A DNA stretch of 64,000 nt from Janthinobacterium sp. FW305-129 (GTDB taxonomy: Bacteria > Pseudomonadota > Gammaproteobacteria > Burkholderiales > Burkholderiaceae_D), in NCBI RefSeq assembly GCF_020858115.1, contig NZ_JACYMM010000001.1, positions 789,815 to 853,814 on the forward strand, given 5' to 3'. Under the pieces are notes generated by a model. That model worked only from the letters and a program-made list of their open reading frames with translations, did no database searches and was not told the origin of the DNA. The position numbers were made by a program, and so were the translations under genes. Below, one piece after another: positions 16,970-25,766 of this stretch. How positions within the stretch are numbered: the first letter of the stretch is position 1; each line of letters starts with the position of its first letter.

Positions 16970-17761
16970 ATGCCCGTGCCCACCACAAGACATCTGCTGC
17001 TGGCACCCTACAGCGGTGCCCTGCCAGCCGCCATCTGCTTTCGCAGCGCCGCCATGCCGGCCGCAGGAATTTACCCCAGCCACAGCCACTCCTGGGGCGA
17101 GTTCGTGTATGCGCTGAGCGGCGTGGTGGAAGTGCTGGTGGCCGGAAAACACTACCTGGTGCCGCCCCAGTACGGTATCTGGCTGCCGCCGCGCGTGCCG
17201 CACACGGGGCAAAACCGCCATCCCGCCTGCCACAGCTCGCTGTATGTGGACGAAGCACTGTGCGGGGAGCTGCCCGCCGCGCCATGCGCGCTGGCCGTCA
17301 CGCCCTTCGTGCGCGCCATGCACGAGCACTTGCGCAGCCATCCGCCCGGCATGCCGCAGACGATTCATGAAGAGCGCCTCTTGCAGGTCTTGCTGGACCA
17401 GCTGGCGCGCGCCGCACCCGTGGGCAGCTATCTGCCCAGCTCGGATGACCCCATGCTGGGCAAGGTGCTGGCCATGCTCGACAGCAACCCCGGCGATGAC
17501 CGCCCGCTGGCCGCGCTGGCGCAAGCCGTCAACACCACGGAGCGCACGCTGATGCGCCGCTGCCAGCGCGACCTGGGCATGAGTTTTGCCCAATGGCGCG
17601 CGCGGTTGCGCGTGATCAAGGCCATGGCCATGCTGGAAACGGGCCAGACGGTGGAAAGCATCGCATTCGACCTGGCATACGCCAGCTCCTCTGCCTTTAT
17701 CACCATGTTCCGCAAGGTGACGGGCGAGACGCCGGACGAGTACCGGCGGCGCAGCGCCTAG
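16970..17761 (+). CDS. AraC-family transcriptional regulator
   Basis: 263 aa. N-terminal cupin-like sensor (PSHSHSWGEFVYALSG, PPRVPHTG) and C-terminal double HTH with ERTLMRRCQRDLGMSFAQW and the family signature VESIAFDLAYASSSAFITMFRKVTG. ATG 16970 is used; TTG 16955 is an alternative. Divergent from the thioesterase/small membrane protein pair and followed by the acyl-CoA dehydrogenase-like gene 75 bp later, either of which may be its target. Confidence 0.88.
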   Translation: MPVPTTRHLLLAPYSGALPAAICFRSAAMPAAGIYPSHSHSWGEFVYALSGVVEVLVAGKHYLVPPQYGIWLPPRVPHTGQNRHPACHSSLYVDEALCGELPAAPCALAVTPFVRAMHEHLRSHPPGMPQTIHEERLLQVLLDQLARAAPVGSYLPSSDDPMLGKVLAMLDSNPGDDRPLAALAQAVNTTERTLMRRCQRDLGMSFAQWRARLRVIKAMAMLETGQTVESIAFDLAYASSSAFITMFRKVTGETPDEYRRRSA

Positions 17762-17835
17762 CCGCACTCGCCAGGCGCCCGCAACCGCGCCCACTGTGCG
17801 AAAATGCCCGCCTTCGCCATTGCCGGACTTTACTC

Positions 17836-18942
17836 ATGCCGCACGCTGCTCTCGCTACCCTTGCCACCCTTTCCGGGCGCGACGCCCGGCGCATCGCGCG
17901 CCACGCCCAGGCGGCCGATGCCGCCCGCTTCCTGCATCCGGCCCAGCAAGCCTTGCTGCACCGGCGCGGCTGGCTGACGATGCTGGCGCCGCGCAGTGCG
18001 GGCGGCGCCGAGCTGCCCTTGCCTCAGGCCGTGCGCCTGGAAGAAGCCGTGGCCGCCGCCGACGGCAGCATGGGCTGGGTGCTGACCCTGTGCGCGGGCG
18101 CGGGCTGGTTCGCGGGCTTTCTGGCGCCCGGCATGGCGCGCAGCATCATCGGCACGCCGCGCGTCTGCCTGGGCGGCAGCGGCGCGGCCACCGGCTACGC
18201 GGAGGAAGAAGGCGACGGCTACCGCATCACGGGCAGCTGGGACTACGCCAGCGGCGCGCCGATGGCCACCCACTTCACCCTGAACGCCCGACTGCAGCGC
18301 GCTGGCCAGCCCCTGCTTGATGCGCAGGGACAACCGCGCATCCGCGCCTTCCTCGTGCCCGCCGCCCTGGTGCAGCTGGTGCCCTCGTGGAACAGCATCG
18401 GCATGCGCGCCAGCGCCTCGCACAGCTACCGCATCGACGGGGAATGGCTTGCCAAGGAACATGGTTTTACCATCAGTCCCGGCACCGCGACGGCCGACGG
18501 CCCCCTGTACCGCTATCCCTTTTATTCGCTTGCCTATGTCACCCTGGCCGCCAACGTGGCCGGCATGGCCACGCATTTCATGGAATTGGCCGAGGAATGC
18601 ATGCGCCACCGCCGCCATGCGCGTGCCGGCTTGCCGCTGCTGGAGGTGCCGGAAGTGATATCCATGCTGCAAGGCAAGAAAGACGCCTTTATCGCCGCCC
18701 GCGCCCGCTTCTACGCCGTGCTCGATGACAGCTGGGCACAGGTGGCCGCCGGCGCGGCGCTCGACGAGCACGCCATGCAGGCCGTGCAGGCCAGTTCGCT
18801 GGATTTGGTCGCCGTCTGCCGCGCGGCCGTCGACGGCCTGTATCCATATTGCGGCCTGTACGCGGCGCGCGAAGACAGCGCCATCAACCGCGTCTGGCGC
18901 GATTTCCATACGGCCAGCCAGCATGCGCTGCTGCTGCCGTAG
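17836..18942 (+). CDS. Acyl-CoA dehydrogenase-fold flavoprotein (HsaA/DszC-like)
   Basis: 368 aa. The N-terminal helical domain, the middle beta domain (GSGAATGYAEEEGDGYRITGSW) and the C-terminal four-helix domain are in the order of acyl-CoA dehydrogenases. The catalytic-Glu region is not clear and the short form resembles two-component flavin monooxygenases that use reduced FMN, so hydroxylation rather than dehydrogenation is possible. Cytoplasmic; substrate unknown. It follows the AraC gene and ends before a convergent cupin gene. Confidence 0.75.
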   Translation: MPHAALATLATLSGRDARRIARHAQAADAARFLHPAQQALLHRRGWLTMLAPRSAGGAELPLPQAVRLEEAVAAADGSMGWVLTLCAGAGWFAGFLAPGMARSIIGTPRVCLGGSGAATGYAEEEGDGYRITGSWDYASGAPMATHFTLNARLQRAGQPLLDAQGQPRIRAFLVPAALVQLVPSWNSIGMRASASHSYRIDGEWLAKEHGFTISPGTATADGPLYRYPFYSLAYVTLAANVAGMATHFMELAEECMRHRRHARAGLPLLEVPEVISMLQGKKDAFIAARARFYAVLDDSWAQVAAGAALDEHAMQAVQASSLDLVAVCRAAVDGLYPYCGLYAAREDSAINRVWRDFHTASQHALLLP

Positions 18943-18980
18943 CGTGAACGCGCCGCGCGGCAACGCCAGCCAGCGCCTCT

Positions 18981-19472
18981 TTAGCGCGGATAGCTGTCGT
19001 CCGTCACCTGCTCCAGCCAGCTGACCACCGATCCATCTTGCGCCTCGGCAATGGCAACATGCTGCATGGCGGACGTGGCCGTGGCACCGTGCCAGTGCTT
19101 GACGCCGGGCGGTATCCACGCCACGTCGCCCACGGCCAGCGCCTGCAGCGGTCCCTGCCAGTGCTGCACCCAGCCATTGCCTTGCGTGACGATCAGGGTC
19201 TGGCCTAGCGGATGCGTATGCCAAGCCGTGCGGGCGCCGGGCGCAAACGTGACGATGCCGCCGCCCACGCGGGCCGGAGCCGTCCGCTGGAACATGGCGT
19301 CGACTGCGACCGTGCCCGTGAAATAGCGGGCGTCGCCCGTGATGGCGGGCATGGCGGCGGCCCGCGTGACGGTCACGGCAGCGTGTGTGGCTGCGGCCTC
19401 GGCGGACGCGGAGGCAGAGACGGCCCCGGCGGGCAGGCAAAGCGGCAAGAGTGCCGCGGCGTATCGATGCAT
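18981..19472 (-). CDS. Secreted cupin-domain protein
   Basis: 163 aa. Signal peptide (ends near SASASAEA), then a single cupin barrel: WHTHPLGQTLIVTQGNGW (HxH of motif 1) and PPGVKHWHGA (His of motif 2), a metal site like that of manganese cupins and bacterial hydroxynitrile lyase relatives. ATG 19472 is chosen because AAAGGAAAA lies just upstream; the frame extends 24 codons further without need. A periplasmic metal enzyme or binding protein of unknown substrate. Confidence 0.8.
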   Translation of the reverse strand: MHRYAAALLPLCLPAGAVSASASAEAAATHAAVTVTRAAAMPAITGDARYFTGTVAVDAMFQRTAPARVGGGIVTFAPGARTAWHTHPLGQTLIVTQGNGWVQHWQGPLQALAVGDVAWIPPGVKHWHGATATSAMQHVAIAEAQDGSVVSWLEQVTDDSYPR

Positions 19473-19720
19473 GTCTGTTTTCCTTTCATGCCGGTAAGAT
19501 AAGCACACGTGCCGCCGGGCAGCCGGCTGCGCCTGTCCTGGCAAGCCAAGCTTAACAGTGCTGGCCCGCGCTGATTAGCGCAGTAAATCCGCTAGGACTT
19601 ATAAGCTGGGCTGATGAATGAGCCGAGGCGGGGCCAGTTGCACAGGAAAGGCTGGCGGACGCCATGCGGGCCGGATTGCCTGATAATATGAGGGCATTGC
19701 TACTTTTCGCTCCCCCATCC

Positions 19721-20554
19721 ATGCACGTCAACACGCTCAGCAGCCTGGCGCAACTCCTGGCCAGCGCCGAAACGGAAACCCTGGCCTTTCCTACCAGCAT
19801 CAATACGGCCCTGCTCCTGCAAAAGGAACTGGCCAACCCCGATTGCCACTCGGCCGACATCAGCCGGCTGCTGCTGTGCGAACCGACCTTGTCGGCGCGC
19901 GCCGTGGCGCTGGCCAATTCAGCCCTGTTCGCGCCCGGCCAGGCACCCGCCATCACCAGCGTGCGCGCCGCCGTCGAGCGTCTCGGCCACCGCAACCTGT
20001 ATGCGCTGGCGACGGCGGCCGTCATCCGCCAGCTGAACGCGGGCATCCGCGACGAAGCCTTGCGCGCCCATGCCACCCAGCTGTGGGCGCACACCGTGCA
20101 TGTGGCGGTGCTGGCGCATGCGCTGGCGGGCGCCGTCACGCACACGGATGCCGATACGGCGCTGTTCGCCGGCATCGTGCATGAAGTGGCCGGTTTCTAT
20201 TTGCTGGCACAGGCCGACAAGACGCCGGGCCTGTACGCCCAGCTGGAAACGCAGATGGCCTCCGCGCTGGAAGTGATCGGCCGGGGACTGATGCGCCAGC
20301 TTGGCGTGCCGCAGCCGGTGGCCGACGCCGTCAACGCCTTGCCCGGTTCGACCATCATGCTGCCGCCCGAAGGCTTGCGCGACACCCTGCTGCTGGCCAA
20401 GGCGCTGGCGCCGGTTCCGTCGCCGCTGCCGCAGGCCAGCATCACCGTCGGCGCGCCGCTGCAGGCCTACCTGGAGCACGATCCCGTGCTGCAGGCGCTG
20501 CGCACGCAGCCGTCGGCCGAAGCGAAGGGCCTGATCGAAGTGCTCCTCAGCTGA
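19721..20554 (+). CDS. HDOD-domain signalling protein
   Basis: 277 aa. An HDOD helical domain fills most of the protein: FPTSINTALLLQKELANPDCHSADISRLL, then LSARAVALANSALF, and AVERLGHRNLYALATAAVI. HDOD lacks the HD-phosphohydrolase catalytic pair and serves in regulation of c-di-GMP, stress or motility pathways. No extra output domain is attached. ATG 19721 (MHVNTL) is preferred; the frame is open 19 codons further. A 248-bp gap upstream shows nothing else. Stand-alone gene upstream of the DUF2145 pair. Confidence 0.8.
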   Translation: MHVNTLSSLAQLLASAETETLAFPTSINTALLLQKELANPDCHSADISRLLLCEPTLSARAVALANSALFAPGQAPAITSVRAAVERLGHRNLYALATAAVIRQLNAGIRDEALRAHATQLWAHTVHVAVLAHALAGAVTHTDADTALFAGIVHEVAGFYLLAQADKTPGLYAQLETQMASALEVIGRGLMRQLGVPQPVADAVNALPGSTIMLPPEGLRDTLLLAKALAPVPSPLPQASITVGAPLQAYLEHDPVLQALRTQPSAEAKGLIEVLLS

Positions 20555-20628
20555 TGGCCGATCTGCTATGATGGCGCAGGCCGGGATGGACCCGGCGCGC
20601 TTTCATTGACGTCCACTGGAAAACTGCC

Positions 20629-21078
20629 TTGACTATCTCCTTACGCATGCTCGGCCTGGCCGCAGCACTGACCGTGGCGTGCAACGCCAACGCCGACAGC
20701 TTCGTTTCCTCGGCCTCCAGCGCTGGCTCCCAGTCGAGCGGCAGCATTTCCGATTCGCTCAACGGTTCGAGCAACAGTTCCTCGCGCGACAACAAGGTGG
20801 CCAATGGTCCCTACCGCATCATCGACGTGGCCGCCTTGCCGGGCCGCGACGGCATGACGCGCCTGACCATGCAGGCCGACGCCACGGCGACGCCGCTGGT
20901 GCTGGACTTGCCGCAAGCGGCGCTCGACAAGCAGCAGCTGGCGCAGGGCGACGTGGTGCATGCGCAAAACCGCGCCTACGGCATCGAATTCTCGCGCAAC
21001 GACACGCGCGCCGCCTTCTTCCTCGTGCTGGCCGACGAGTGGTACGGCGAACTGGCCACGCGTCCCGTCAGCCTTTGA
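20629..21078 (+). CDS. Small secreted protein upstream of DUF2145
   Basis: 149 aa if the TTG at 20629 is used (CTGGAAAA upstream), giving a full signal peptide with a basic residue before the hydrophobic core and cleavage near NANADS. The ATG at 20647 would leave a very short leader. The first mature 35 residues are a Ser/Gly-rich low-complexity segment (SSASSAGSQSSGS...), followed by a compact beta-rich domain ending in ADEWYGELATRPVSL. Family not recognised. The stop overlaps the TTG start of the DUF2145 gene, so the two are translated together. Confidence 0.75.
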   Translation: MTISLRMLGLAAALTVACNANADSFVSSASSAGSQSSGSISDSLNGSSNSSSRDNKVANGPYRIIDVAALPGRDGMTRLTMQADATATPLVLDLPQAALDKQQLAQGDVVHAQNRAYGIEFSRNDTRAAFFLVLADEWYGELATRPVSL

Positions 21079-21995
21079 TTTTGCGCAAGCTGGCGCCGCT
21101 GCTGGCCGGCTGCGCCGCGCTCGTCCTGGCCGGCACCGTCCAGGCAGGCACTTCGCTCGCCTCCTCGCGCTTTTGCGACCGCGCCCAGGAACTCACGGCC
21201 ACGGAACAGGACCGGCTGCTGCGCTTTGCCGCCGTCGTGCGCGAGGAACTGGCCGCCAGCGAAGGCAGCGTGGCCCTGATCAGCCGTTCCGGCCTGGACC
21301 TGGCCCGCTTCGGCATCCGCTATTCGCACGCGGCGCTGGCCTGGCGCCATGACAATGACGACGGCTGGTCCGCGCGCCAGCTGTACTACGCCTGCGACGA
21401 AGGCCGCCCGCGCATCTTCGACCAGGGCACGGCCGGTTTCGCCATGGGCACGGCCAATCCATCGCTCGGCTACATCTCGCTCGTAAAACTGCCGGCGGAA
21501 ACCGGGCCGCCCCTGCGCCGCGCCCTGCTCGACCCCGCGCGCGTGCAGCAGCTGCTGGCGGGCCGCTACAGCGCCAATGCGTATGCATTCAGCCTGAAAT
21601 ATCAAAATTGCAACCAGTGGGTGGTGGAAATGCTGGCCGCCGCCTGGGGCGAACTGGCTGCGGGCAGCGGCTTGCGCGCCCGCGCCCAGGACTGGCTGCG
21701 CGCCGCGCCCTACAACCCCGCACCCGTCGACGTGGGCGCCCGCTGGCTGATGCTCGGTTCCATCTTCGTGCCCCTCGTGCACATGGACGACCATCCGCCC
21801 GAAGCCATCGGCACCATGCAGCTGGCGGTCAGCCTGCCGGCCAGCCTGGAAGCATTCGCGCGCCAGCGCCTGCCCGCCAGCGAACGCGTGGAAATCTGCC
21901 ACGACGGCAAGCAGGTGGTGGTGCACCGGGGCTGGGAACCGATCGCCGATGGCTGTATTCCTGGCGCAGACGACCGGGTCATCGCGCTCGATTAG
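21075..21995 (+). CDS. DUF2145 family secreted protein
   Basis: 306 aa. Signal peptide ending TVQAGTS, then the family hallmarks SHAALAW, QLYYACDEG, IFDQG, GYISLV, YSANAYAFSL and YQNCNQWVVEMLA. The Cys and His residues in YSHAALAW and NCNQW may form an NlpC-like hydrolase site, but this is an inference. Start set at TTG 21075, overlapping the upstream stop (TTGA) and giving a complete leader; no ATG is available nearby. Probably periplasmic. It abuts the convergent GNAT-fusion gene with zero bases between the two stop codons. Confidence 0.82.
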   Translation: MILRKLAPLLAGCAALVLAGTVQAGTSLASSRFCDRAQELTATEQDRLLRFAAVVREELAASEGSVALISRSGLDLARFGIRYSHAALAWRHDNDDGWSARQLYYACDEGRPRIFDQGTAGFAMGTANPSLGYISLVKLPAETGPPLRRALLDPARVQQLLAGRYSANAYAFSLKYQNCNQWVVEMLAAAWGELAAGSGLRARAQDWLRAAPYNPAPVDVGARWLMLGSIFVPLVHMDDHPPEAIGTMQLAVSLPASLEAFARQRLPASERVEICHDGKQVVVHRGWEPIADGCIPGADDRVIALD

Positions 21996-23027
21996 TTAGG
22001 TATCCACGTCGAGCGCTTCGCCAATCGCATAAAAGCGCCCGCCGGCGATGTAGTGCAGGCTGCGCCAGTCCGGACCAGCATCCTCGAAATGCCAGTGGCC
22101 ATCGCGGAACACGCGCGTGTCGGCCCAGGCGCCCACCACTTCGCCGATGAACAGGTCATACGCAGCCTGGTTGTGCGGCTCGGGGATCAGGCGGCAGGCC
22201 AGCCAGGCCGAGCATCCGGCAACGAATGGCAGATCAAATCCTTCCCGCTGAAACAGCCGCACGCCGGCGCGGACCAGCTTATCGGGCTGCGCATCGAGCC
22301 CGTGCGTGCCGACGGCATGCGTGAGCTGCAGCTGCGCCGCCGTCGGCACCTGGATGACAAAACTGCCGCTGCCTTCGACCAGCGCACGCGTGCGCGTGGC
22401 CTTGTCCAGCACCACGGTCAGTTTCGGCGGCGCGAAATCGAGCGCGCAGGCCCACGCGGCCGCCATCACATTGTCCACGCCGCCATGGCGGGCCGAGACG
22501 AGGATGGAGGGGCCGTGATTGAGCAGGCGGTAGGCCTTTTCCAGCGGCACCGGGGCGATATGGCCATGTTCAGGCTCCGTGCCTTTCAGGGACAGGAGCA
22601 TGTCCCACTGGTCGATGCCCGGTCCGAAGCCATCCGGCGTCACCTTCACGGGCTCAAAGCCGAAGCGCGCATAAAACTGCTGCGTATGCTGGCTGGTATT
22701 CATGCGCACGCTGGCGACTCCCGGCATGGCGCGTATCGCGTCCAGGCGCGCCTGCGTCAGCGCGCGGCCCAGTCCCTGGCCATGCGCATCCTGCGCCACC
22801 ATGCCCCAGCACAGGCTGGCGACGCTGCCGCCCGCCTCGATGGCATGGCCGCCGCAGGCGACGATGCGGCCGTCGTGCAGAATCACCAGATACGGATGCG
22901 TCGAGGTATCGAGCCAGGCGGCAAAGTCCGCGCGCTCGGACGGGTCGAAAAAGCGCGGCGCATTGCCGTCGAACAGGGCCAGGCAGGCGTCGCGGTCGCC
23001 GGCCCGGTAAGGACGTATTGTTTGCAT
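21996..23027 (-). CDS. GNAT acetyltransferase-flavin reductase fusion
   Basis: 343 aa with two enzymes in one chain. Residues 1-150 are a GNAT N-acetyltransferase: TIRPYRAGDRDACLALFDGN, WGMVAQDAHGQGLGRALTQ (the acetyl-CoA pyrophosphate loop Q/RxxGxG/A) and MNTSQHTQQFYARFGFEP. Residues about 165-343 are a flavin-reductase-like FMN-binding domain (GPSILVSARHGGVDNVMAAAW, PPKLTVVLDKATRT, GSFVIQVPTAAQL, IGEVVGAW). ATG 23027 with TACGGAAA upstream. The fusion could couple acetylation and redox chemistry on one substrate; the pathway is unknown. Confidence 0.85.
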   Translation of the reverse strand: MQTIRPYRAGDRDACLALFDGNAPRFFDPSERADFAAWLDTSTHPYLVILHDGRIVACGGHAIEAGGSVASLCWGMVAQDAHGQGLGRALTQARLDAIRAMPGVASVRMNTSQHTQQFYARFGFEPVKVTPDGFGPGIDQWDMLLSLKGTEPEHGHIAPVPLEKAYRLLNHGPSILVSARHGGVDNVMAAAWACALDFAPPKLTVVLDKATRTRALVEGSGSFVIQVPTAAQLQLTHAVGTHGLDAQPDKLVRAGVRLFQREGFDLPFVAGCSAWLACRLIPEPHNQAAYDLFIGEVVGAWADTRVFRDGHWHFEDAGPDWRSLHYIAGGRFYAIGEALDVDT

Positions 23028-23074
23028 TTTCCGTACTCAAAAGAACATGAATGCCGATTATAGGCGATGCGCAT

Positions 23075-23704
23075 TCATGCCAGCTGCTCCGAACTGACGA
23101 TGTGCACGCCCGGCGCCGCGGCCAGCGCCGCTTCCAGCAGGGCGCCGGCGATGCGCGGCGCGGGATTGATGCGCCAGCGGCGCGGCAGCACGGGCCCCAG
23201 CACGCGCAGCACGCGCAAGGCGGCGCCCTCGCCCGCGCGCGCCTGCTCGCGCTCGCCGCCGATCAGGCCCGGCCGCACGCAGGTGAGCGATGCAAAACCC
23301 AGCTGCTCCAGGTCGCGTTCCAGCTCGCCCTTGACGCGGTTATAGAAGATGCGCGAGGCGGCGTTGGCGCCGGCGGCGGAATTGAGCGCATACGCAGGCG
23401 TGCCGGCCGCCAGCGCCAGGCGCGCCACGGCCAGCGGATAATCGTGGTCGACCCGCATGAACGCCCGCCGCGTGCCCGCCACCTTCATGGTCGTGCCCAG
23501 GGTGCAGATGACGGCGTCCGCCTGCCACCACGGCGCGTCGGGCGGCAAGCGGTCGAAATCGACGATGGGCGCATCAAGCTTGGGATGCGCCGGCAAGGCC
23601 TTGCGCACGGGCGCGACGACCTGGCTGACGCGCGCGTCGGCCAGCGCCAGGCGCAGCACTTCGCGGCCCACGAGGCCGGTGGCGCCGACGAGCAGTAATT
23701 TCAT
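23075..23704 (-). CDS. NAD(P)-binding Rossmann protein (HTATIP2/YwnB-like SDR)
   Basis: 209 aa. N-terminal KLLLVGATGLVGREVLRLAL is a dinucleotide-binding GxTGxxG motif, and the rest follows atypical short-chain dehydrogenases (DAVICTLGTTMKVAGTRRAF, YALNSAAGAN, FYNRVKGELE with the YxxxK pair, RPGLIGG). ATG 23704 is preceded by GGGAAAG. Cytoplasmic oxidoreductase or redox-sensing protein of unknown substrate. It follows arsB by 45 bp on the same strand and may share its transcript. Confidence 0.85.
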   Translation of the reverse strand: MKLLLVGATGLVGREVLRLALADARVSQVVAPVRKALPAHPKLDAPIVDFDRLPPDAPWWQADAVICTLGTTMKVAGTRRAFMRVDHDYPLAVARLALAAGTPAYALNSAAGANAASRIFYNRVKGELERDLEQLGFASLTCVRPGLIGGEREQARAGEGAALRVLRVLGPVLPRRWRINPAPRIAGALLEAALAAAPGVHIVSSEQLA

Positions 23705-23749
23705 GGCTTTCCCGTTCAAGTTGCTGTCAGCCACCACCATACACGGAAC

Positions 23750-25030
23750 TCAGGACAGGCGCAGCGCCAGCGCCGCCAGGGTCGCCAGCAGCACGGGCAC
23801 GGTCAGCACGATGCCGACGCGGAAATAGTATCCCCAGGAAATGTGAATATTCTTGCTGTCGAGCACATGCAGCCACAGCAAGGTGGCCAGGCTGCCGATG
23901 GGTGTGATCTTCGGTCCCAGGTCGCTGCCGATGACGTTGGCGTAGATCATCGCTTCGCGCACGGCCCCCTGCGCCGTCGTCGGGTCGATGGCCAGCGCGC
24001 CCACCAGCACCGTCGGCAGGTTGTTCATGACGGACGACAGCAAGGCCGTCAGCACGCCCGTGCCCATGGCCGCGCCCCACACGCCGTACTGGGCGAAATG
24101 GTTGAGCATGCCCGTCAGGTAAGCCGTCAGGCCCGCATTGCGCAAGCCGTACACGACCAGGTACATGCCCAGCGAAAAGATGACGATCTGCCACGGCGCA
24201 TGGCGCAGCACGTGCCGCGTGGAAATGACATGGCCCCTGCCCGCCACGCCCAGCAGCAATGCGGCGCCCACGGCCGCGATCAGGCTGATGGGCACGCCCA
24301 GGGCTTCTTGCGAGAAAAATCCCGCCAGCAGCAACGCCAGCACCAGCCAGCCGGCGCGGAAAGTACTCAAGTCGCGGATGGCGCTGCCGGGGTGCCTGAG
24401 TTGCGCCAGATCATAGTCGCGCGGGATATCCTGGCGGAAAAAGAGCAGCAAGGCTGCCAGGGTGGCAAGCACGGCGACGACGTTGACGGGCACCATCACG
24501 GACGCGTACGCGGCAAAGCCGATCCTGAAATAGTCGGCCGAGACGATATTGACCAGGTTCGACACCACCAGCGGCAGGCTGGCCGTGTCCGCAATGAAAC
24601 CGGCCGCCATCACGTAGGCCAAGGTGGCTTTGGCGGAAAACTTCAGGGCCCGCAGCATGGCGATGACGATGGGCGTCAGGATCAGCGCGGCGCCGTCATT
24701 GGCGAACACGGCGGACACCAGCGCGCCCAGCAAGACCAGCAAGGTAAACAACTTGCGCCCGCTGCCGCCGCCCCAGCGCGCCACGTGCAAGGCGGCCCAC
24801 TCGAAGAAGCCGGCCGCATCCAGCAGCAGGCTGATGATGATCACGGCAACAAAGGTGCCGGTGGCGTTCCACACGATGTGCCAGACGACGGGGATGTCGC
24901 CCCAGTGGATCACGCCGGCCAGCAAGGCCACACAGGCGCCGATGACGGCGCTCCAGCCTATGCCCAGGCCGCGCGGCTGCCAGATGACGAGGGTTAAAGT
25001 GGCGAGAAAGATCAGGAAAGCGGTCAGCAT
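23750..25030 (-). CDS. arsB: ArsB-type arsenite/anion transporter
   Basis: 426 aa, about 11-12 membrane spans, the size of ArsB. Family features: [18 protein letters not shown], the paired [14 protein letters not shown] motif and [20 protein letters not shown] near the C-terminus, all typical of ArsB in the ion-transporter superfamily. Exports arsenite or antimonite at the inner membrane. ATG 25030. No arsR, arsC or arsH is adjacent, so arsenic specificity is likely but not proven. A 16-bp palindrome lies about 70 bp upstream. Confidence 0.85.
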   Translation of the reverse strand: MLTAFLIFLATLTLVIWQPRGLGIGWSAVIGACVALLAGVIHWGDIPVVWHIVWNATGTFVAVIIISLLLDAAGFFEWAALHVARWGGGSGRKLFTLLVLLGALVSAVFANDGAALILTPIVIAMLRALKFSAKATLAYVMAAGFIADTASLPLVVSNLVNIVSADYFRIGFAAYASVMVPVNVVAVLATLAALLLFFRQDIPRDYDLAQLRHPGSAIRDLSTFRAGWLVLALLLAGFFSQEALGVPISLIAAVGAALLLGVAGRGHVISTRHVLRHAPWQIVIFSLGMYLVVYGLRNAGLTAYLTGMLNHFAQYGVWGAAMGTGVLTALLSSVMNNLPTVLVGALAIDPTTAQGAVREAMIYANVIGSDLGPKITPIGSLATLLWLHVLDSKNIHISWGYYFRVGIVLTVPVLLATLAALALRLS

Positions 25031-25098
25031 GGGGCGAGGTTCCGTGCGATGCGGCGTCGCGGGCACCATGCGCCGCAGCCTGTGTATGTTTTCATCTA

Positions 25099-25114
25099 TT
25101 CCATAATACTGGAA
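25099..25114. promoter_or_regulatory. Palindrome upstream of arsB (TTCCA-N6-TGGAA)
   Basis: A 16-bp inverted repeat with 5-bp perfect arms in an A+T-rich patch between arsB and the divergent DUF6150-like gene. It could be an operator for either gene. No arsR gene is present nearby to name a binding partner. Confidence 0.35.
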
Positions 25115-25278
25115 TTATTGAATTAATGCAAAACAGCAAGGCATTCCTTCACGTCGAGGCGATGGCCAGGGCGGGAACCAGCGGTGAAAAAAAAGTGTCT
25201 CCGCAGCCGTTTACACTTGTCTTTAAGCAACTTAATCGGTGTATAGTCGCAGGCACGATTGCAACTGGGGTCAGGAAA

Positions 25279-25566
25279 GTGGCACGCATTTATCAGACCA
25301 ACAACATGGGTGAAGCCGACGTGCGGGTGGCCATCGTGCAGCGCGGCAATGCCGACTTGCTCGTGCACCGCGCAGCCAGCCGGGGCCTGGCGACAGGCGA
25401 CGCGCAGTGGTTCATCACGCGCGAGCGCCAGGATGCCACGGCCAGCGTGTACTTCACCTCGCAAGGCTTTGCGCAGCTGACCATCTGTTTTGTCGACCAG
25501 GCCGGCGAGGCAGGCTGGACCAGGCCACACCGGCTCAAGGGCTGCCTCTCGCACGGCGGCAGCTGA
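25279..25566 (+). CDS. DUF6150-like small protein
   Basis: 95 aa from GTG 25279 (ARIYQTNNMGEADVRVA...). The frame is open upstream, but conserved-looking sequence begins here and CAGGAAA precedes the GTG. Compact beta-rich protein with RGLATGDAQWFITRER and ASVYFTSQGFAQLTICFVD, resembling the DUF6150 family; function unknown, no signal peptide. The following 200 bp (25567-25766) contain no convincing gene. Confidence 0.6.
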   Translation: MARIYQTNNMGEADVRVAIVQRGNADLLVHRAASRGLATGDAQWFITRERQDATASVYFTSQGFAQLTICFVDQAGEAGWTRPHRLKGCLSHGGS

Positions 25567-25766
25567 CACTCAAGCGGAGGAATGCGTCACGGATTTGATT
25601 TTGCTCGAACCCGGCAACCCTGACCTCGTATTCGGCAAGACGCCGGACGGCGGCAGCCTGATCGACAGCGCCTGGAGGGACAACGGCGCGCTGCAGGCGG
25701 ACGGCCAACCCGGCACCCGACACACGACGGGCTGGAGCCTGGCACGCAACCGCCCGATCAGCGCTT

